From: Alphaproteobacteria bacterium
GTDB lineage: Bacteria; Pseudomonadota; Alphaproteobacteria; Micavibrionales; Micavibrionaceae
DNA: 46,973 bases
Reading direction: 5' to 3'
Assembly (NCBI GenBank): GCA_021776075.1
Contig: JAJFGQ010000072.1
Coordinates: 1 to 46,973, forward strand
Shown here: positions 8,370 to 16,566 of the stretch, piece after piece
Layout of the letters: each line of letters starts with the position of its first letter
Position numbering within the stretch: the stretch's first letter is position 1
The notes under the pieces: generated by a model
What the model saw: the letters and a program-made list of their open reading frames with translations, nothing else
Databases searched by the model: none
Told to the model about the DNA's origin: nothing
Made by a program: the position numbers and the translations under genes

Positions 8370-8516
8370 AGTGCGTGATATGCCTTTATTTCTCGGGTCT
8401 ATAAATTTTTCGCACGGGAGCTGTCACTGAATTGGACTGTGGTCCGGTATATACGGCGCCCACCTGGTTCGCGGGACCAGAGAAACACTGTATGCGTACA
8501 CGGCTGACGCGGCACT
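8370..8516 (+). ncRNA. ssrS: Probable 6S RNA (SsrS)
   Basis: 6S RNA binds sigma-70 RNA polymerase and mimics an open promoter. The evidence is position (after zapA, directly upstream of fthC, the classical site in Proteobacteria) and a hand fold. AGTGC (8370-8374) pairs with GCACT (8512-8516) as a closing stem. GGGAGCTGT near 8427-8435 pairs with ACGGCGCCC near 8453-8461. An apical hairpin is formed by the TTGGAC-TGTG-GTCCGG segment. The 3' side has the small CTGGT/ACCAG hairpin, and its end acacggctgacgcggcac resembles the 3' strand of E. coli 6S. The about 147-nt length fits alphaproteobacterial 6S. The exact ends are estimates, and no covariance search was possible. Confidence 0.6.
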
Positions 8517-8541
8517 TTAATTAAGCAAGCAGGGCAAGCTT

Positions 8542-9153
8542 ATGACGCCAGAAGAAGACACTGAAAAAGATACCGAAAAAGACACCCTGCGACACGAAGC
8601 AAAACGGCACCGCGACCGTATTGATCCCTTCAGTGAAGACCCGGATGCGGTCTGTGATCTGTTTTTCGACAAGATAAACCCTGAAAAAGAGCAGGTGGTT
8701 GCTCTGTATTGGCCGAAAGGGCGGGAGTTTGATCCCGGTTCTATTCTGGAGCGTTTGCTTAAGGAGGACTGGATTTGTGTCTTGCCCGTTGTCAGGAAAG
8801 AGACAAAGGCGCTTGGTTTTGTTCGATGGTCTGACGGCCAGCCTCTCAAAACCGGCCCTTTTGGTATAGAGGAACCGCTTGTCGATGAACAAACCGAATG
8901 GCTTGCGCCTGACATTATTATTGTGCCGATGCTGGCTTTTGACCGAAAAGGCCACAGGCTGGGCTATGGCGGCGGTTATTACGACGCCACATTGACGGCC
9001 TTGCAGGAACAGAAAGAGGTCTTGGCGGTTGGCGTTGCCTATGCGCAGCAGGCCGTTTTGTTTAACCTGCCCGTAGAGGCGCATGACGTGAAGTTGGACT
9101 GGCTTATTACGCCACAGGGCGCAACATGTTTTAAAAAGGTGACGCAGGTCTGA
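8542..9153 (+). CDS. fthC: 5-formyltetrahydrofolate cyclo-ligase
   Basis: Converts 5-formyltetrahydrofolate to 5,10-methenyltetrahydrofolate using ATP, recycling folate in the cytoplasm. The 203-residue length is normal. The diagnostic GYGGGYYD (141-148) is present, preceded by IIIVPMLAFDRKGHRLG, and VGVAYAQQ follows. The N-terminus has a short acidic direct repeat (EDTEKDTEKDT) ahead of LRHEAKRHRDRI. It lies 25 bp after the predicted 6S RNA, so processing of a joint transcript is likely, as known for ssrS-ygfA in E. coli. Its 3' end overlaps the convergent gene at 9131 by 23 bp. Confidence 0.93.
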   Translation: MTPEEDTEKDTEKDTLRHEAKRHRDRIDPFSEDPDAVCDLFFDKINPEKEQVVALYWPKGREFDPGSILERLLKEDWICVLPVVRKETKALGFVRWSDGQPLKTGPFGIEEPLVDEQTEWLAPDIIIVPMLAFDRKGHRLGYGGGYYDATLTALQEQKEVLAVGVAYAQQAVLFNLPVEAHDVKLDWLITPQGATCFKKVTQV

Positions 9154-10579
9154 AGAATTGAGAAAATCTAGAGCGCTCAGGAGGCGGCGGCTCAATTGGT
9201 GTTGGTGGAACTTCGGAAACAGGAGCAACAACCGTTTTGTGGCCTTCCCATTCCCGTTTAATCAGTTTTTCGCTTTGTTTAACCATGAGATCCAGATCAT
9301 CAGCCATTTGATAGTATTTGTCCCACGGGACGATGGACGGGTTAAAAGGCTCCGCATTCATGATGCTGGTTTCCAGTTGTTCAAATTCTTCTTCACTCCC
9401 GCCGCTTTTTTCGAAATATTCTTTGGTGTGGCCTATGTGACGTTCTAGGATCCCTATTTCCCTATTTGACTCTTTCGGCCCATCGCCGGAGACTTCTTTT
9501 AGGGCAAGAGCCGCTTTTTTGGCCAGAGCAAATAGGTGGAAAAAGCGAATTTCATGCGCTGTTTGTTTGAGTTGTCTTTCCAGTGTCTCGTCCTTATGGA
9601 GTCCAGATACCTTATTTTTGACTTTCTGAAGTAGTTCGTAGTCCATATCCACTGCTAGTTCTTTGAAAAGCTTTTCGGTCAGGGCCTTGGAAGGGAATCT
9701 TTTGCGCGTGTTTTCTCTAAATCTTAGACCGAAGGGGGAAAAAGAGATCACGCAGGCTTTTACCGAATCGTCTGTCCAGTATGTTTCTGTACTACTTTGT
9801 TCAATGCTCTGTCCTGTAAGGTTTTTAAACCGCTCTCTATCAAAATTATCCCAGTCAAAATCGGCTTCTATCATTAACTGCGTCCATGCGGCCTGAATTC
9901 TGAGAAGGGAAGCCATCGGTCCCATAATATCTTTATCATTATGGAGAGCGGATATTGCTTCAAAGCTGATTTTTTTATCCGTTTTATCCAGAATTTGTCC
10001 GACAAACGCTTTATCTATTTGGAGTTTATGAGGGCGTTGTATTTTTTTAACGGTTTGGCGTACCTCTTCCAGACTTTCCGTGGCGAATTGGCCGCTTGTT
10101 ATGATTTCACCGTTTAAAGTCGGATGCGGTGCGCCTTTCAGGTCAAACGCAATGCCTTCCTTTTTCGCCAGCGTTTTGAAATAGTCGTCACCGTGTTCAT
10201 CGGCTGTCATGCCTTTTGCCTCTGCCTTCATGCCGGGAAAAGGATTATTCTCAAAAAGGGCCAGTTTTTCAATGGCCTCAAAAAAGCTTATATTATTGCT
10301 GATGTCCTTTTGTTTTACAGAGGACTTTCCCAGAGGACTGTTTGGGTCAATGGTTATTTGAAAAACACTCCATCTTTTATTTGCCGGTGCGCCCGGCATA
10401 CGGACGGCCTTTTGCCGGACGAGTTTTCCGGTCTCCATACTGTTTTGAAAAGTAAGCGTGCAGCAGGATTTCCCAAAAGCGGAATCATTGAATTCCCGTA
10501 TTAAAGCTTCGGGAAAACGGCCTTTATGTTCAGGCAGTTGTTTCGGTTCTATGCTTTTTGTTCTTTTAAACATGTTCAT
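9131..10579 (-). CDS. Paralogous family protein of unknown function (copy 3)
   Basis: A 482-residue protein without a recognised domain. The N-terminus MNMFKRTKS, the block FFEAIEKLALFENNPFPGM (about 110-128) and the segment KKEGIAFDLKGAPHPTLNG (about 148-166) match copy 2 and mark them as distant paralogues; the C-terminal half is more diverged. The last 35 residues are Pro-rich (PPTPIEPPPPERS) and probably disordered. No signal peptide or membrane segment is seen. The start is the ATG at 10579; a second in-frame ATG at 10573 is possible, with AAAGGA about 11-17 bp upstream. The 3' end overlaps fthC antisense by 23 bp. It is divergent from ymdB, across a 129-bp spacer. Confidence 0.8.
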   Translation of the reverse strand: MNMFKRTKSIEPKQLPEHKGRFPEALIREFNDSAFGKSCCTLTFQNSMETGKLVRQKAVRMPGAPANKRWSVFQITIDPNSPLGKSSVKQKDISNNISFFEAIEKLALFENNPFPGMKAEAKGMTADEHGDDYFKTLAKKEGIAFDLKGAPHPTLNGEIITSGQFATESLEEVRQTVKKIQRPHKLQIDKAFVGQILDKTDKKISFEAISALHNDKDIMGPMASLLRIQAAWTQLMIEADFDWDNFDRERFKNLTGQSIEQSSTETYWTDDSVKACVISFSPFGLRFRENTRKRFPSKALTEKLFKELAVDMDYELLQKVKNKVSGLHKDETLERQLKQTAHEIRFFHLFALAKKAALALKEVSGDGPKESNREIGILERHIGHTKEYFEKSGGSEEEFEQLETSIMNAEPFNPSIVPWDKYYQMADDLDLMVKQSEKLIKREWEGHKTVVAPVSEVPPTPIEPPPPERSRFSQFFRPASPF

Positions 10580-10708
10580 TGACCGCTTTATCCTTTATCT
10601 GATAGCAAATGAACGTAGCTTATTATGGCAAAGAATGCAAGTTTTTAGTCCGTTTATCCGGGGTTATGTGCTAAGGAAGGCTCCATCTGAAAATCAAAGG
10701 AACGATCA

Positions 10709-11524
10709 ATGCGTATTTTATTTGCCGGTGATGTTATGGGCCGTTCCGGGCGGGAGGCTGTCGAGAAGCATTTGCCGGTTCTCAGGCAGCGTTTAAAAAT
10801 AGATGTGGCCATCGTGAACGGTGAAAATGCAGCGCAGGGGCGCGGTATTACGGGCAAGATATGTAAGCAATTCTATGAGTGGGGCGTGGATTGCATTACG
10901 ACTGGAAACCATGCCTGGAGCCAGCGCGATATTCTGACCTATATTGACGGCGACCCCCGGTTGCTGCGGCCTTTGAATTTCATTGCCGGTACGCCGGGCA
11001 GGGGGCTGTGGGAGCATATGTTGCCTGATGGCCGTAAAATCACCGTGCTTCACGCTATAGCGCGTTATGGTATGGATCTGAGCGATAATCCGTTTGCCGT
11101 TGTGAATGAGCTTTTGACGTCCCGTGTGCGTATGGGGGCAAAACATTCTGTCTTTGTCGATTTTCACGGCGAAGCGACAAGCGAAAAAATGGCCTTTGGT
11201 CATTATCTTGACGGGCGGGTTTCCGGTGTTGTCGGGACGCATACGCATGTTCCTACGGCCGATGCCCAGATTTTACCGGGTGGTACGGCTTATCAGACGG
11301 ATGCCGGTATGTGCGGCGATTATGATAGTGTTATCGGCTCGAAAAAAGAAATCCCCATCCAGCGTTTTACGCGTAACTTGCCCACTGAAAGATTCTCACC
11401 GGCAGATGGCGAGGGTACATTTTGCGGTGTATTCATTGAAACGGATGACAAGACGGGGCTGGCACAACGGATTGAACCTGTTCGTGTCGGTGGCCGTTTG
11501 AGGGAAGCGATACCTGACCTTTAA
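10709..11524 (+). CDS. ymdB: YmdB-family metallophosphoesterase
   Basis: A 271-residue protein of the TIGR00282/YmdB family, whose Bacillus member hydrolyses 2',3'-cyclic nucleotides. The dinuclear metal ligands are visible: D8 in LFAGDVMG, E39-N40 in VNGENAAQG, N67-H68 in TTGNHAW, and the His-rich GVVGTHTHVPTADAQILPGG, followed by AYQTDAGMCGDYDSVIG. AAAGGA lies 7 bp before the ATG. It is convergent with the 11521 gene; the two stop codons overlap. It often neighbours yebC and ruvC in Alphaproteobacteria, as here. The physiological role in Gram-negatives is not established. Confidence 0.9.
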   Translation: MRILFAGDVMGRSGREAVEKHLPVLRQRLKIDVAIVNGENAAQGRGITGKICKQFYEWGVDCITTGNHAWSQRDILTYIDGDPRLLRPLNFIAGTPGRGLWEHMLPDGRKITVLHAIARYGMDLSDNPFAVVNELLTSRVRMGAKHSVFVDFHGEATSEKMAFGHYLDGRVSGVVGTHTHVPTADAQILPGGTAYQTDAGMCGDYDSVIGSKKEIPIQRFTRNLPTERFSPADGEGTFCGVFIETDDKTGLAQRIEPVRVGGRLREAIPDL

Positions 11525-12096
11525 AACTCCGTGCTGTAATCCTGCTCTCTTAAATCTTTATCATCGGGGCGGCGTTCAAAGTAGCGGCGGCAGGCATCGT
11601 CCAGAGCATCCATAAGTTCTTTACCGTGTTGGCCGCCATCTCCCGTTATTTTGCCCATCACAACAGCTCTGAGTGTTGTGTGGAAGGCCAGAACAATCTC
11701 AACGGCATCAATGTCCGCCTTTTCAATGACCTCAAGGAAGTTAATTAATTTATCGGCAATCATGGAGACCAGCTGATAATGGAACATGCCGCCATTGGCT
11801 TTGAGCTGCATAGTGGGATAAAGCATGGAGGCAATAATGGCCTCATTTTCACCGTTTTCCAGAGTGTCTCTTGCTCGCTCAATGCCTTTCATTAATGTGT
11901 TCAGGTACATGTCTGCTAAAGGCTGGAAGTCTATGGCGTTGTTTTCCAGCAGCGCCTGCGCCTTGTCTAGTATTTGCTCGCTCAAACCACCGGAACCAAC
12001 TTTTGTTTTTAAGGTGTTGATCGGAGTCAGGAACTCTGCTTTCCGGCGACGTTCCTGATTGAAATAAAGAGCATTTTCTTCCTGTTCTTCTTGCAT
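11521..12096 (-). CDS. Helical protein co-transcribed with a response regulator
   Basis: A 191-residue mostly alpha-helical soluble protein of unknown function. The N-terminus is highly charged (MQEEQEENALYFNQERRRKA). The middle contains LLENNAIDFQPLADMYLNTL and a helix with a histidine, LAFHTTLRAVVMG, near 138-150. It starts 20 bp after the stop of the response regulator and is surely in the same operon, so it may be its output or phosphotransfer partner (inference only). The histidine does not sit in a clear HPt signature. I do not recognise the family. Confidence 0.75.
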   Translation of the reverse strand: MQEEQEENALYFNQERRRKAEFLTPINTLKTKVGSGGLSEQILDKAQALLENNAIDFQPLADMYLNTLMKGIERARDTLENGENEAIIASMLYPTMQLKANGGMFHYQLVSMIADKLINFLEVIEKADIDAVEIVLAFHTTLRAVVMGKITGDGGQHGKELMDALDDACRRYFERRPDDKDLREQDYSTEF

Positions 12097-12116
12097 CTTT
12101 TGTCCAGCGTTATGGG

Positions 12117-12743
12117 TTACATCAAGTCCGTATCTTTTAAGTCCAGATCAAATCTATCGCCCTTTTCCATGCCGGCCTGTTCCCTGATTCTTTTCAGGGT
12201 GGCGTGGGCTTCTGATTGCTGTTCCTGTAGGTGTTTTAAAACCTTAGGGTCGCTTAGCTCATCTTCTCTCCGTAAAGGGCCGCCATAGTCTTCCGTTGCC
12301 TTACGCCGTCGGTCCGGTCCGAAAAAATCTCCGGAACGGACAAATTGCCGTGGCCGTTCGATAACCTGTGTAATACGCTTGTAGAGATCCCGCGCATTAA
12401 ACGGTTTCACAAGAAATTCGGTGACACCGGAGTCGCGTGCCTGAAGGACGCGCCGCCGCTCACTGAAACCAGTCATAAGAATGATGGGGACGTAAGGGTT
12501 CGGGCTGAGTGGGTCGTTACGGACAACGCGCGTGAATGAAATGCCATCCATGGGCTTCATCATCCAGTCTGCAATGATAATATCCGGGTTTTCTTCACGA
12601 ACGCGTCGGAATCCTGATTCGCCATTTTGAGCGCCTATAACGTGCCCCACGCCAAACGTGGTCAGCAAGGATTTTGTAATATCCAGCATGGGCAGGTTGT
12701 CTTCTACAACCAAAACACTAATTCTGTGAAACTGATATGTCAT
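12117..12743 (-). CDS. Single-domain response regulator with C-terminal tail
   Basis: A 208-residue CheY-like receiver protein. The receiver (about 7-125) has the acidic pair E14-D15, the phosphoacceptor D59 in IIIADWMMKPMDG, T91 in LMTGFSE and K113 in LVKPFNARDL, so it should be phosphorylatable. There is no DNA-binding or enzymatic output domain; instead an about 80-residue polar tail begins RPRQFVRSGDFFGPDRRRK, a basic segment I associate with alphaproteobacterial receiver proteins. No histidine kinase is nearby. It is followed by the helical gene at 11521 and divergent from yebC. Confidence 0.88.
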   Translation of the reverse strand: MTYQFHRISVLVVEDNLPMLDITKSLLTTFGVGHVIGAQNGESGFRRVREENPDIIIADWMMKPMDGISFTRVVRNDPLSPNPYVPIILMTGFSERRRVLQARDSGVTEFLVKPFNARDLYKRITQVIERPRQFVRSGDFFGPDRRRKATEDYGGPLRREDELSDPKVLKHLQEQQSEAHATLKRIREQAGMEKGDRFDLDLKDTDLM

Positions 12744-12836
12744 TTTTTCTGCCGATTCTTATTAAGTATCTGTAATAATTCTTTTTTTACAATTATAGGC
12801 GGTAGCTGTTGATGAAGTGTTAAGATAGAGGCCGTG

Positions 12837-12865
12837 TTGACAATTATTCCCCAAAATCATAGCAT
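12837..12865 (+). promoter_or_regulatory. Candidate yebC promoter
   Basis: TTGACA (12837-12842), 17-bp spacer, TAGCAT (12860-12865). Predicted start near 12872, about 40 nt before the yebC ATG. It is the best sigma-70-like match in the 168-bp spacer between the divergent response regulator and yebC. Found by eye. Confidence 0.45.
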
Positions 12866-12911
12866 TTTTTTACGTTTTTTCAATTGAACCTTAATTTTTA
12901 GAGATAAAAAC

Positions 12912-13667
12912 ATGGCCGGACATTCAAAATTTAAGAATATTATGCACCGTAAAGGCGCGCAGGATAAAAAACGGGGCAAGATCTTTTCCAAATTAGGGCG
13001 TGAAATTACTGTTGCTACGAAAATAGGCGGCGGCGACCCGGATATGAACCCGCGTTTGCGTTTGGCCATAGTCACGGCGCGCGGGCAAAGCATGCCGAAA
13101 GATGGTATAGAACGCGCTATTCAAAAGGGTGCCGGTGAGGGCGAAGGCGACAATTACGAGGAAATGCGCTATGAGGGCTATGGTCCCGGCGGCGTTGCTG
13201 TGATTGTTGATACCCTGACAGACAATAAAAACCGGACGGCGGGCGAGGTTCGTTCCTCTTTTGCCAAATCGGGCGGCAATCTTGGCGAAAACGGATCAGT
13301 CAGCTTCATGTTCGACCGGGTCGGAGAGATCGTATATCCGGCGGACAAAGCCGATGCCGACAGCATGTTTGAAGCCGCAGTAGAAGCCGGTGCTTCGGAT
13401 TGTGAATCTGATGATGAAACGCATAGTATTATAACGGACCCGGACGGATTTTCAGCCGTTCGTGATGCCCTTGAAGCCAAATTCGGAGAACCGGAAAGCG
13501 GCGGCCTTATCTGGAAACCGAATACGAGAGCAGAAGTCGATGAGGACAAGGCTGCCAACGTCATTAAGCTTATTGATGTTCTGGAAGATAATGATGATGT
13601 CCAGACCGTGACAACGAATTTTGAAGTCAGCGATGAGGTCATGGAAAAATTACTGGCAGCCGGTTGA
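12912..13667 (+). CDS. yebC: YebC/PmpR family regulator (DUF28)
   Basis: A 251-residue member of the TACO1/YebC family; members act as DNA-binding regulators or, in more recent work, relieve ribosome stalling. The highly conserved N-terminus [20 protein letters not shown] is intact, followed by [14 protein letters not shown] and [14 protein letters not shown]. The Shine-Dalgarno is weak. The stop overlaps the ATG of the next small reading frame (TGATG). yebC upstream of ruvCAB is a conserved arrangement. Confidence 0.95.
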   Translation: MAGHSKFKNIMHRKGAQDKKRGKIFSKLGREITVATKIGGGDPDMNPRLRLAIVTARGQSMPKDGIERAIQKGAGEGEGDNYEEMRYEGYGPGGVAVIVDTLTDNKNRTAGEVRSSFAKSGGNLGENGSVSFMFDRVGEIVYPADKADADSMFEAAVEAGASDCESDDETHSIITDPDGFSAVRDALEAKFGEPESGGLIWKPNTRAEVDEDKAANVIKLIDVLEDNDDVQTVTTNFEVSDEVMEKLLAAG

Positions 13668-13936
13668 TGTTGTTTAAAAACCTGTTTGCAAAAAAAATGG
13701 GTTAAAGCACTGCTGATTGGGATGCCTGTTACAATCGTCTATGGAGGTGTTTGCTTTCTTGGTTTTTTTGTTACAGGAATAACTTCACATGGCTTGTCTT
13801 TTTTCTATTCAGCGGAGGAGCTTTTGACTCTCTTGGTACGTTTTTTCTTTTTACGCTGTTTCCTTTTCTGATTGCCCTCTACGGCGGGTGGTTAATGGTG
13901 ACGGCTGTCAGACCGCGCAAAGAAGAGGAGTTGTGA
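13667..13936 (+). pseudogene. Frameshifted two-TM small membrane protein between yebC and ruvC
   Basis: No single frame is intact, but three segments join into a convincing protein of about 88 residues. The ATG at 13667 overlaps the yebC stop and gives a basic N-terminus [10 protein letters not shown], then hits a stop after the A8 run (13690-13697). The +1 frame continues WVKALLIGMPVTIVYGGV as a first membrane helix and runs to about 13847. Frame 2 (-1) then gives a second helix FPFLIALYGGWLMV and the tail RPRKEEEL, ending in a TGA that overlaps the ruvC ATG. The second change occurs exactly at an in-phase U UUU UUC heptamer (13841-13847). It could be a decayed gene, two homopolymer errors, or recoding. 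Overlapping junctions with both neighbours suggest a once-functional gene. Confidence 0.55.
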
Positions 13937-14424
13937 TGCGCATATTAGGGATTGATCCGGGCTTGCAGAAAATGGGTTGGGGCATTATCGAATCCGAAGG
14001 GAGCAGCTTGCGTTTTCTAGCTTGCGGATTTGTTAAAACACAGACGGGTCTGCCGCTTTATGCGCGTTTGGCGGCTCTTGATGCCGGTCTTTCCAAAGTT
14101 GTACAGGACTGGACTCCTGATATTGCGGCCATTGAAGAAACATTTGTTAATCGTAATCCGGCTTCGGCTCTGAAACTCGGTCAGGCGCGCGGGGCAGCCA
14201 TTGTCGCGGTCGCGCGGACGGGGCTGGAAGTGCATGAATATGCCGCCAATCTTGTCAAAAAATCCCTTGTCGGTACGGGGCACGCGACAAAGGATCAGGT
14301 CGGCATGATGATCAGGACACTGCTTCCGGCCAGCGGTAAAATCACAGAAGACGAGGCTGATGCTCTCGCCGTTGCGATTTGCCATGCCCATCACGCGCAA
14401 TCTTATGCTAGGGTCAAAGCATGA
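13936..14424 (+). CDS. ruvC: Crossover junction endodeoxyribonuclease RuvC
   Basis: Holliday-junction resolvase of 162 residues that works with RuvAB. The acidic catalytic residues are present: D7 in ILGIDPG, E67 in AAIEETFVNRNP, and D139/D142 in ITEDEADALAVAICHAH. The start is the ATG at 13936, with AGAGGAG 5-6 bp upstream and the family N-terminus MRILGIDPG; the frame stays open 16 codons further back but without family sequence. ruvA begins within its last codons (ATGA overlap), indicating translational coupling. Confidence 0.97.
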   Translation: MRILGIDPGLQKMGWGIIESEGSSLRFLACGFVKTQTGLPLYARLAALDAGLSKVVQDWTPDIAAIEETFVNRNPASALKLGQARGAAIVAVARTGLEVHEYAANLVKKSLVGTGHATKDQVGMMIRTLLPASGKITEDEADALAVAICHAHHAQSYARVKA

Positions 14425-15074
14425 TCGCAAAACTTTCAGGCCTACTGGATTCGGTAGCGCAGAATTTCCTGATTCTGGATGTGAACGGCGTGGGCTATCA
14501 GGTCTTTGCCAGCCCCCGGACGTTATCGCGTGTCGGGCAGGCGGGTGATCCGCTTTCCCTGCTTATAGACACCAACGTACGGGAAGACGCCATAACGCTT
14601 TACGGCTTTGCCGATGCGGCTGAACAGCAATGGTTCCGCTTATTGACGAGTGTGCAGGGTGTCGGTGCGAAAGCCGGGATGGCTATTCTGGGCGTTTGTC
14701 CGCCGGATCAGCTCGGATTTGCCATTGCTGCCGGTGATGCAACGTCTTTACGCCGTGCCGATGGTGTCGGCCCCAAACTGGCCACGCGTATTGTAACCGA
14801 GTTAAAAGACAAAGCCGGTAAGATCGACTTGTCTCCTCAAAAGGGCGCTGTTCAGGCTGCGGATGTCACACAGACGGCCTCTTCCGCGCCTGACATTGAT
14901 GTTGCCAATGACGCGGTGTCTGCGCTTGTTAATCTGGGGTATGCCCGCACGGATGCCTATGCCGCCGTTATGCAGGCCCGGCAAAAGGCGAATGATAATG
15001 ACGGGGATAACAATGGGAACAGTGATGATTTACAGGGCTTGATCCGATTGGCATTGAAAGAGCTTGGGTCTTAA
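14421..15074 (+). CDS. ruvA: Holliday junction DNA helicase subunit RuvA
   Basis: Tetrameric Holliday-junction binding subunit of the RuvAB branch-migration complex, 217 residues. It has the N-terminal OB-type domain (MIAKLSGLLDSVAQNFLILD, VNGVGYQVF), the two helix-hairpin-helix motifs (VQGVGAKAGMAILG and ADGVGPKLATRIVTELKDK, about 77-130), an acidic flexible linker and the C-terminal domain III (AVSALVNLGYARTDAYAAV) that contacts RuvB. It overlaps ruvC by 4 bp. A 433-bp spacer separates it from ruvB, longer than usual. Confidence 0.96.
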   Translation: MIAKLSGLLDSVAQNFLILDVNGVGYQVFASPRTLSRVGQAGDPLSLLIDTNVREDAITLYGFADAAEQQWFRLLTSVQGVGAKAGMAILGVCPPDQLGFAIAAGDATSLRRADGVGPKLATRIVTELKDKAGKIDLSPQKGAVQAADVTQTASSAPDIDVANDAVSALVNLGYARTDAYAAVMQARQKANDNDGDNNGNSDDLQGLIRLALKELGS

Positions 15075-15507
15075 GACACAGCCTAATCCATTGTTTTGAA
15101 AAGGATAATGAGGCTCCTTCAGTCTGTTCGTAGTTTTTTTATTTTTGCCGTTGTTCTTCCCCTTATTAAAAACGACATAGCTCCGATGTTTACAACCTCA
15201 TTATAGGAAAATAAACCTAAAATGTCAAGGCGTATAAACAGCTATTCCGGTGTGAAATTGCTCTCTTCGGCAACGACTTGTATTTGATGGATGTCGGCAC
15301 GGTCCACTTGTTCTTGTGCCGTGTGAAGCGTGGTGTTTGCTTGTGTCTGTAAAGCCATATCTATGCCGTCTCACCCTTGTTTTTCTTTTACGTAAAGAAT
15401 AAAGGGCGCGGTTTAATATTCTCTTAACAGGAAAGACGACAGGAAAAGTCCTACAAAAATTTTGAAAATTGTGTGGTTTTCGGGCGTTTGGGGGTTAATA
15501 TAGCAAT
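15075..15507. other. Intergenic spacer between ruvA and ruvB
   Basis: 433 bp with no convincing gene on the plus strand. It holds a separated inverted repeat, ataatgagg (15105-15113) with cctcattat (15196-15204), an AT-rich stretch near 15140-15230, and a possible 38-codon minus-strand frame (15242-15358). ruvB presumably has its own promoter near 15400-15480, but I see no strong hexamers. Confidence 0.5.
15242..15358 (-). CDS. Possible 38-residue small protein
   Basis: An ATG frame reading MALQTQANTTLHTAQEQVDR, hydrophilic, ending in NFTPE. The composition looks coding and AAGGGTGAG lies 11 bp before the ATG, slightly far. There is no conservation evidence. It may be a chance frame in the ruvA-ruvB spacer. 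Confidence 0.3.
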   Translation of the reverse strand: MALQTQANTTLHTAQEQVDRADIHQIQVVAEESNFTPE

Positions 15508-16560
15508 ATGAATCAGCCGATACAAAAAAATCAGGATCTGGAGAAAGAGCAGCAGGAAACGGATTCTATGCCGGAGGCTAGTCTGCGTCCCTTGAAACTG
15601 TCGGAATTTATCGGCCAGCAGGGCGTGCGCGAAAATCTGGAGGTTTTTATCAAGGCCGCCAGCGCGCGGGGCGATGCGCTCGATCATGTGTTGCTTTTTG
15701 GACCGCCGGGGCTGGGAAAAACCACTTTGGCGCAGATTGTTGCACGAGAAATGGGTGTGGGCTTTCGGTCGACGTCTGGTCCGGTGATTGCGCGTGCGGG
15801 TGATCTGGCGGCGATCCTGACCAATCTGGAGCCTCATGATGTGCTGTTTATCGACGAAATTCACCGTTTAAGCGCGGTGGTGGAAGAAATTCTCTATCCG
15901 GCGATGGAAGACAATAAGCTGGATTTGATTATCGGCGAAGGTCCGGCGGCGCGTTCGGTGCAGATTGATTTGCCGCCTTTTACTTTGGTCGGGGCCACAA
16001 CGCGGAGTGGCTTGCTGACAAACCCCTTGCGGGACCGGTTTGGTATTCCGTTGCGACTGGAGTTCTATACGACGGAGGAACTGACCCTGATTGTTAAAAG
16101 AACGGCAGGGCTTTTGGATATGCCTATGACGGAGGAGGGGTGTGTTGAAGTCGCGCGGCGCTCCCGTGGTACACCGCGTATCGCAGGGCGCTTAACACGT
16201 AGGGTTAGGGATTTCGCACATGCTTTTGAATCTAAAGAAATAAATGAGACTGTAGCGGATCAGGCTTTGCAGAAGCTGGACGTTGACAAGCAGGGGCTTG
16301 ATTCCATGGACCGGCGTTATCTTTCCTGTATTGCGGAGAATTACGGTGGTGGTCCTGTTGGGGTGGAAACGTTGTCGGCAGCACTCTCGGATGAACGTGA
16401 CGTGATTGAGGACGTGATTGAGCCCTATTTGTTGCAGCAGGGTCTTGTGCAACGTACGCCGCGCGGGCGCGTGATCTCCGAAAAGGGGTTTAAATATCTG
16501 GGGCTGGAACCCAGAAAAACAGATCAGTTTGATTTATTGGGAACGGAAAGCGAGAGTTAG
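15508..16560 (+). CDS. ruvB: Holliday junction branch migration ATPase RuvB
   Basis: AAA+ hexameric motor of branch migration, 350 residues. Walker A GPPGLGKT (65-72), Walker B FIDEIHR (about 114-120), sensor 1 [10 protein letters not shown], arginine finger region [16 protein letters not shown], and the C-terminal winged helix ([20 protein letters not shown]) are all present. The first about 25 residues are a polar Gln/Glu-rich extension. The Shine-Dalgarno is weak (GGGGG about 14 bp upstream). ybgC starts 6 bp after its stop, so the ruvB-ybgC-tol genes probably form one operon. Confidence 0.97.
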   Translation: MNQPIQKNQDLEKEQQETDSMPEASLRPLKLSEFIGQQGVRENLEVFIKAASARGDALDHVLLFGPPGLGKTTLAQIVAREMGVGFRSTSGPVIARAGDLAAILTNLEPHDVLFIDEIHRLSAVVEEILYPAMEDNKLDLIIGEGPAARSVQIDLPPFTLVGATTRSGLLTNPLRDRFGIPLRLEFYTTEELTLIVKRTAGLLDMPMTEEGCVEVARRSRGTPRIAGRLTRRVRDFAHAFESKEINETVADQALQKLDVDKQGLDSMDRRYLSCIAENYGGGPVGVETLSAALSDERDVIEDVIEPYLLQQGLVQRTPRGRVISEKGFKYLGLEPRKTDQFDLLGTESES

Positions 16561-16566
16561 ACTGAT

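Noticed and set aside
8517-9231. Two minus-strand open frames opposite fthC
   Set aside because: fthC has clear family motifs; the antisense translations are low-complexity and unrelated to known proteins.
13178-13642. Long minus-strand open frame inside yebC
   Set aside because: Antisense shadow of a strongly conserved gene; Ser-rich translation without domain, no ribosome site.
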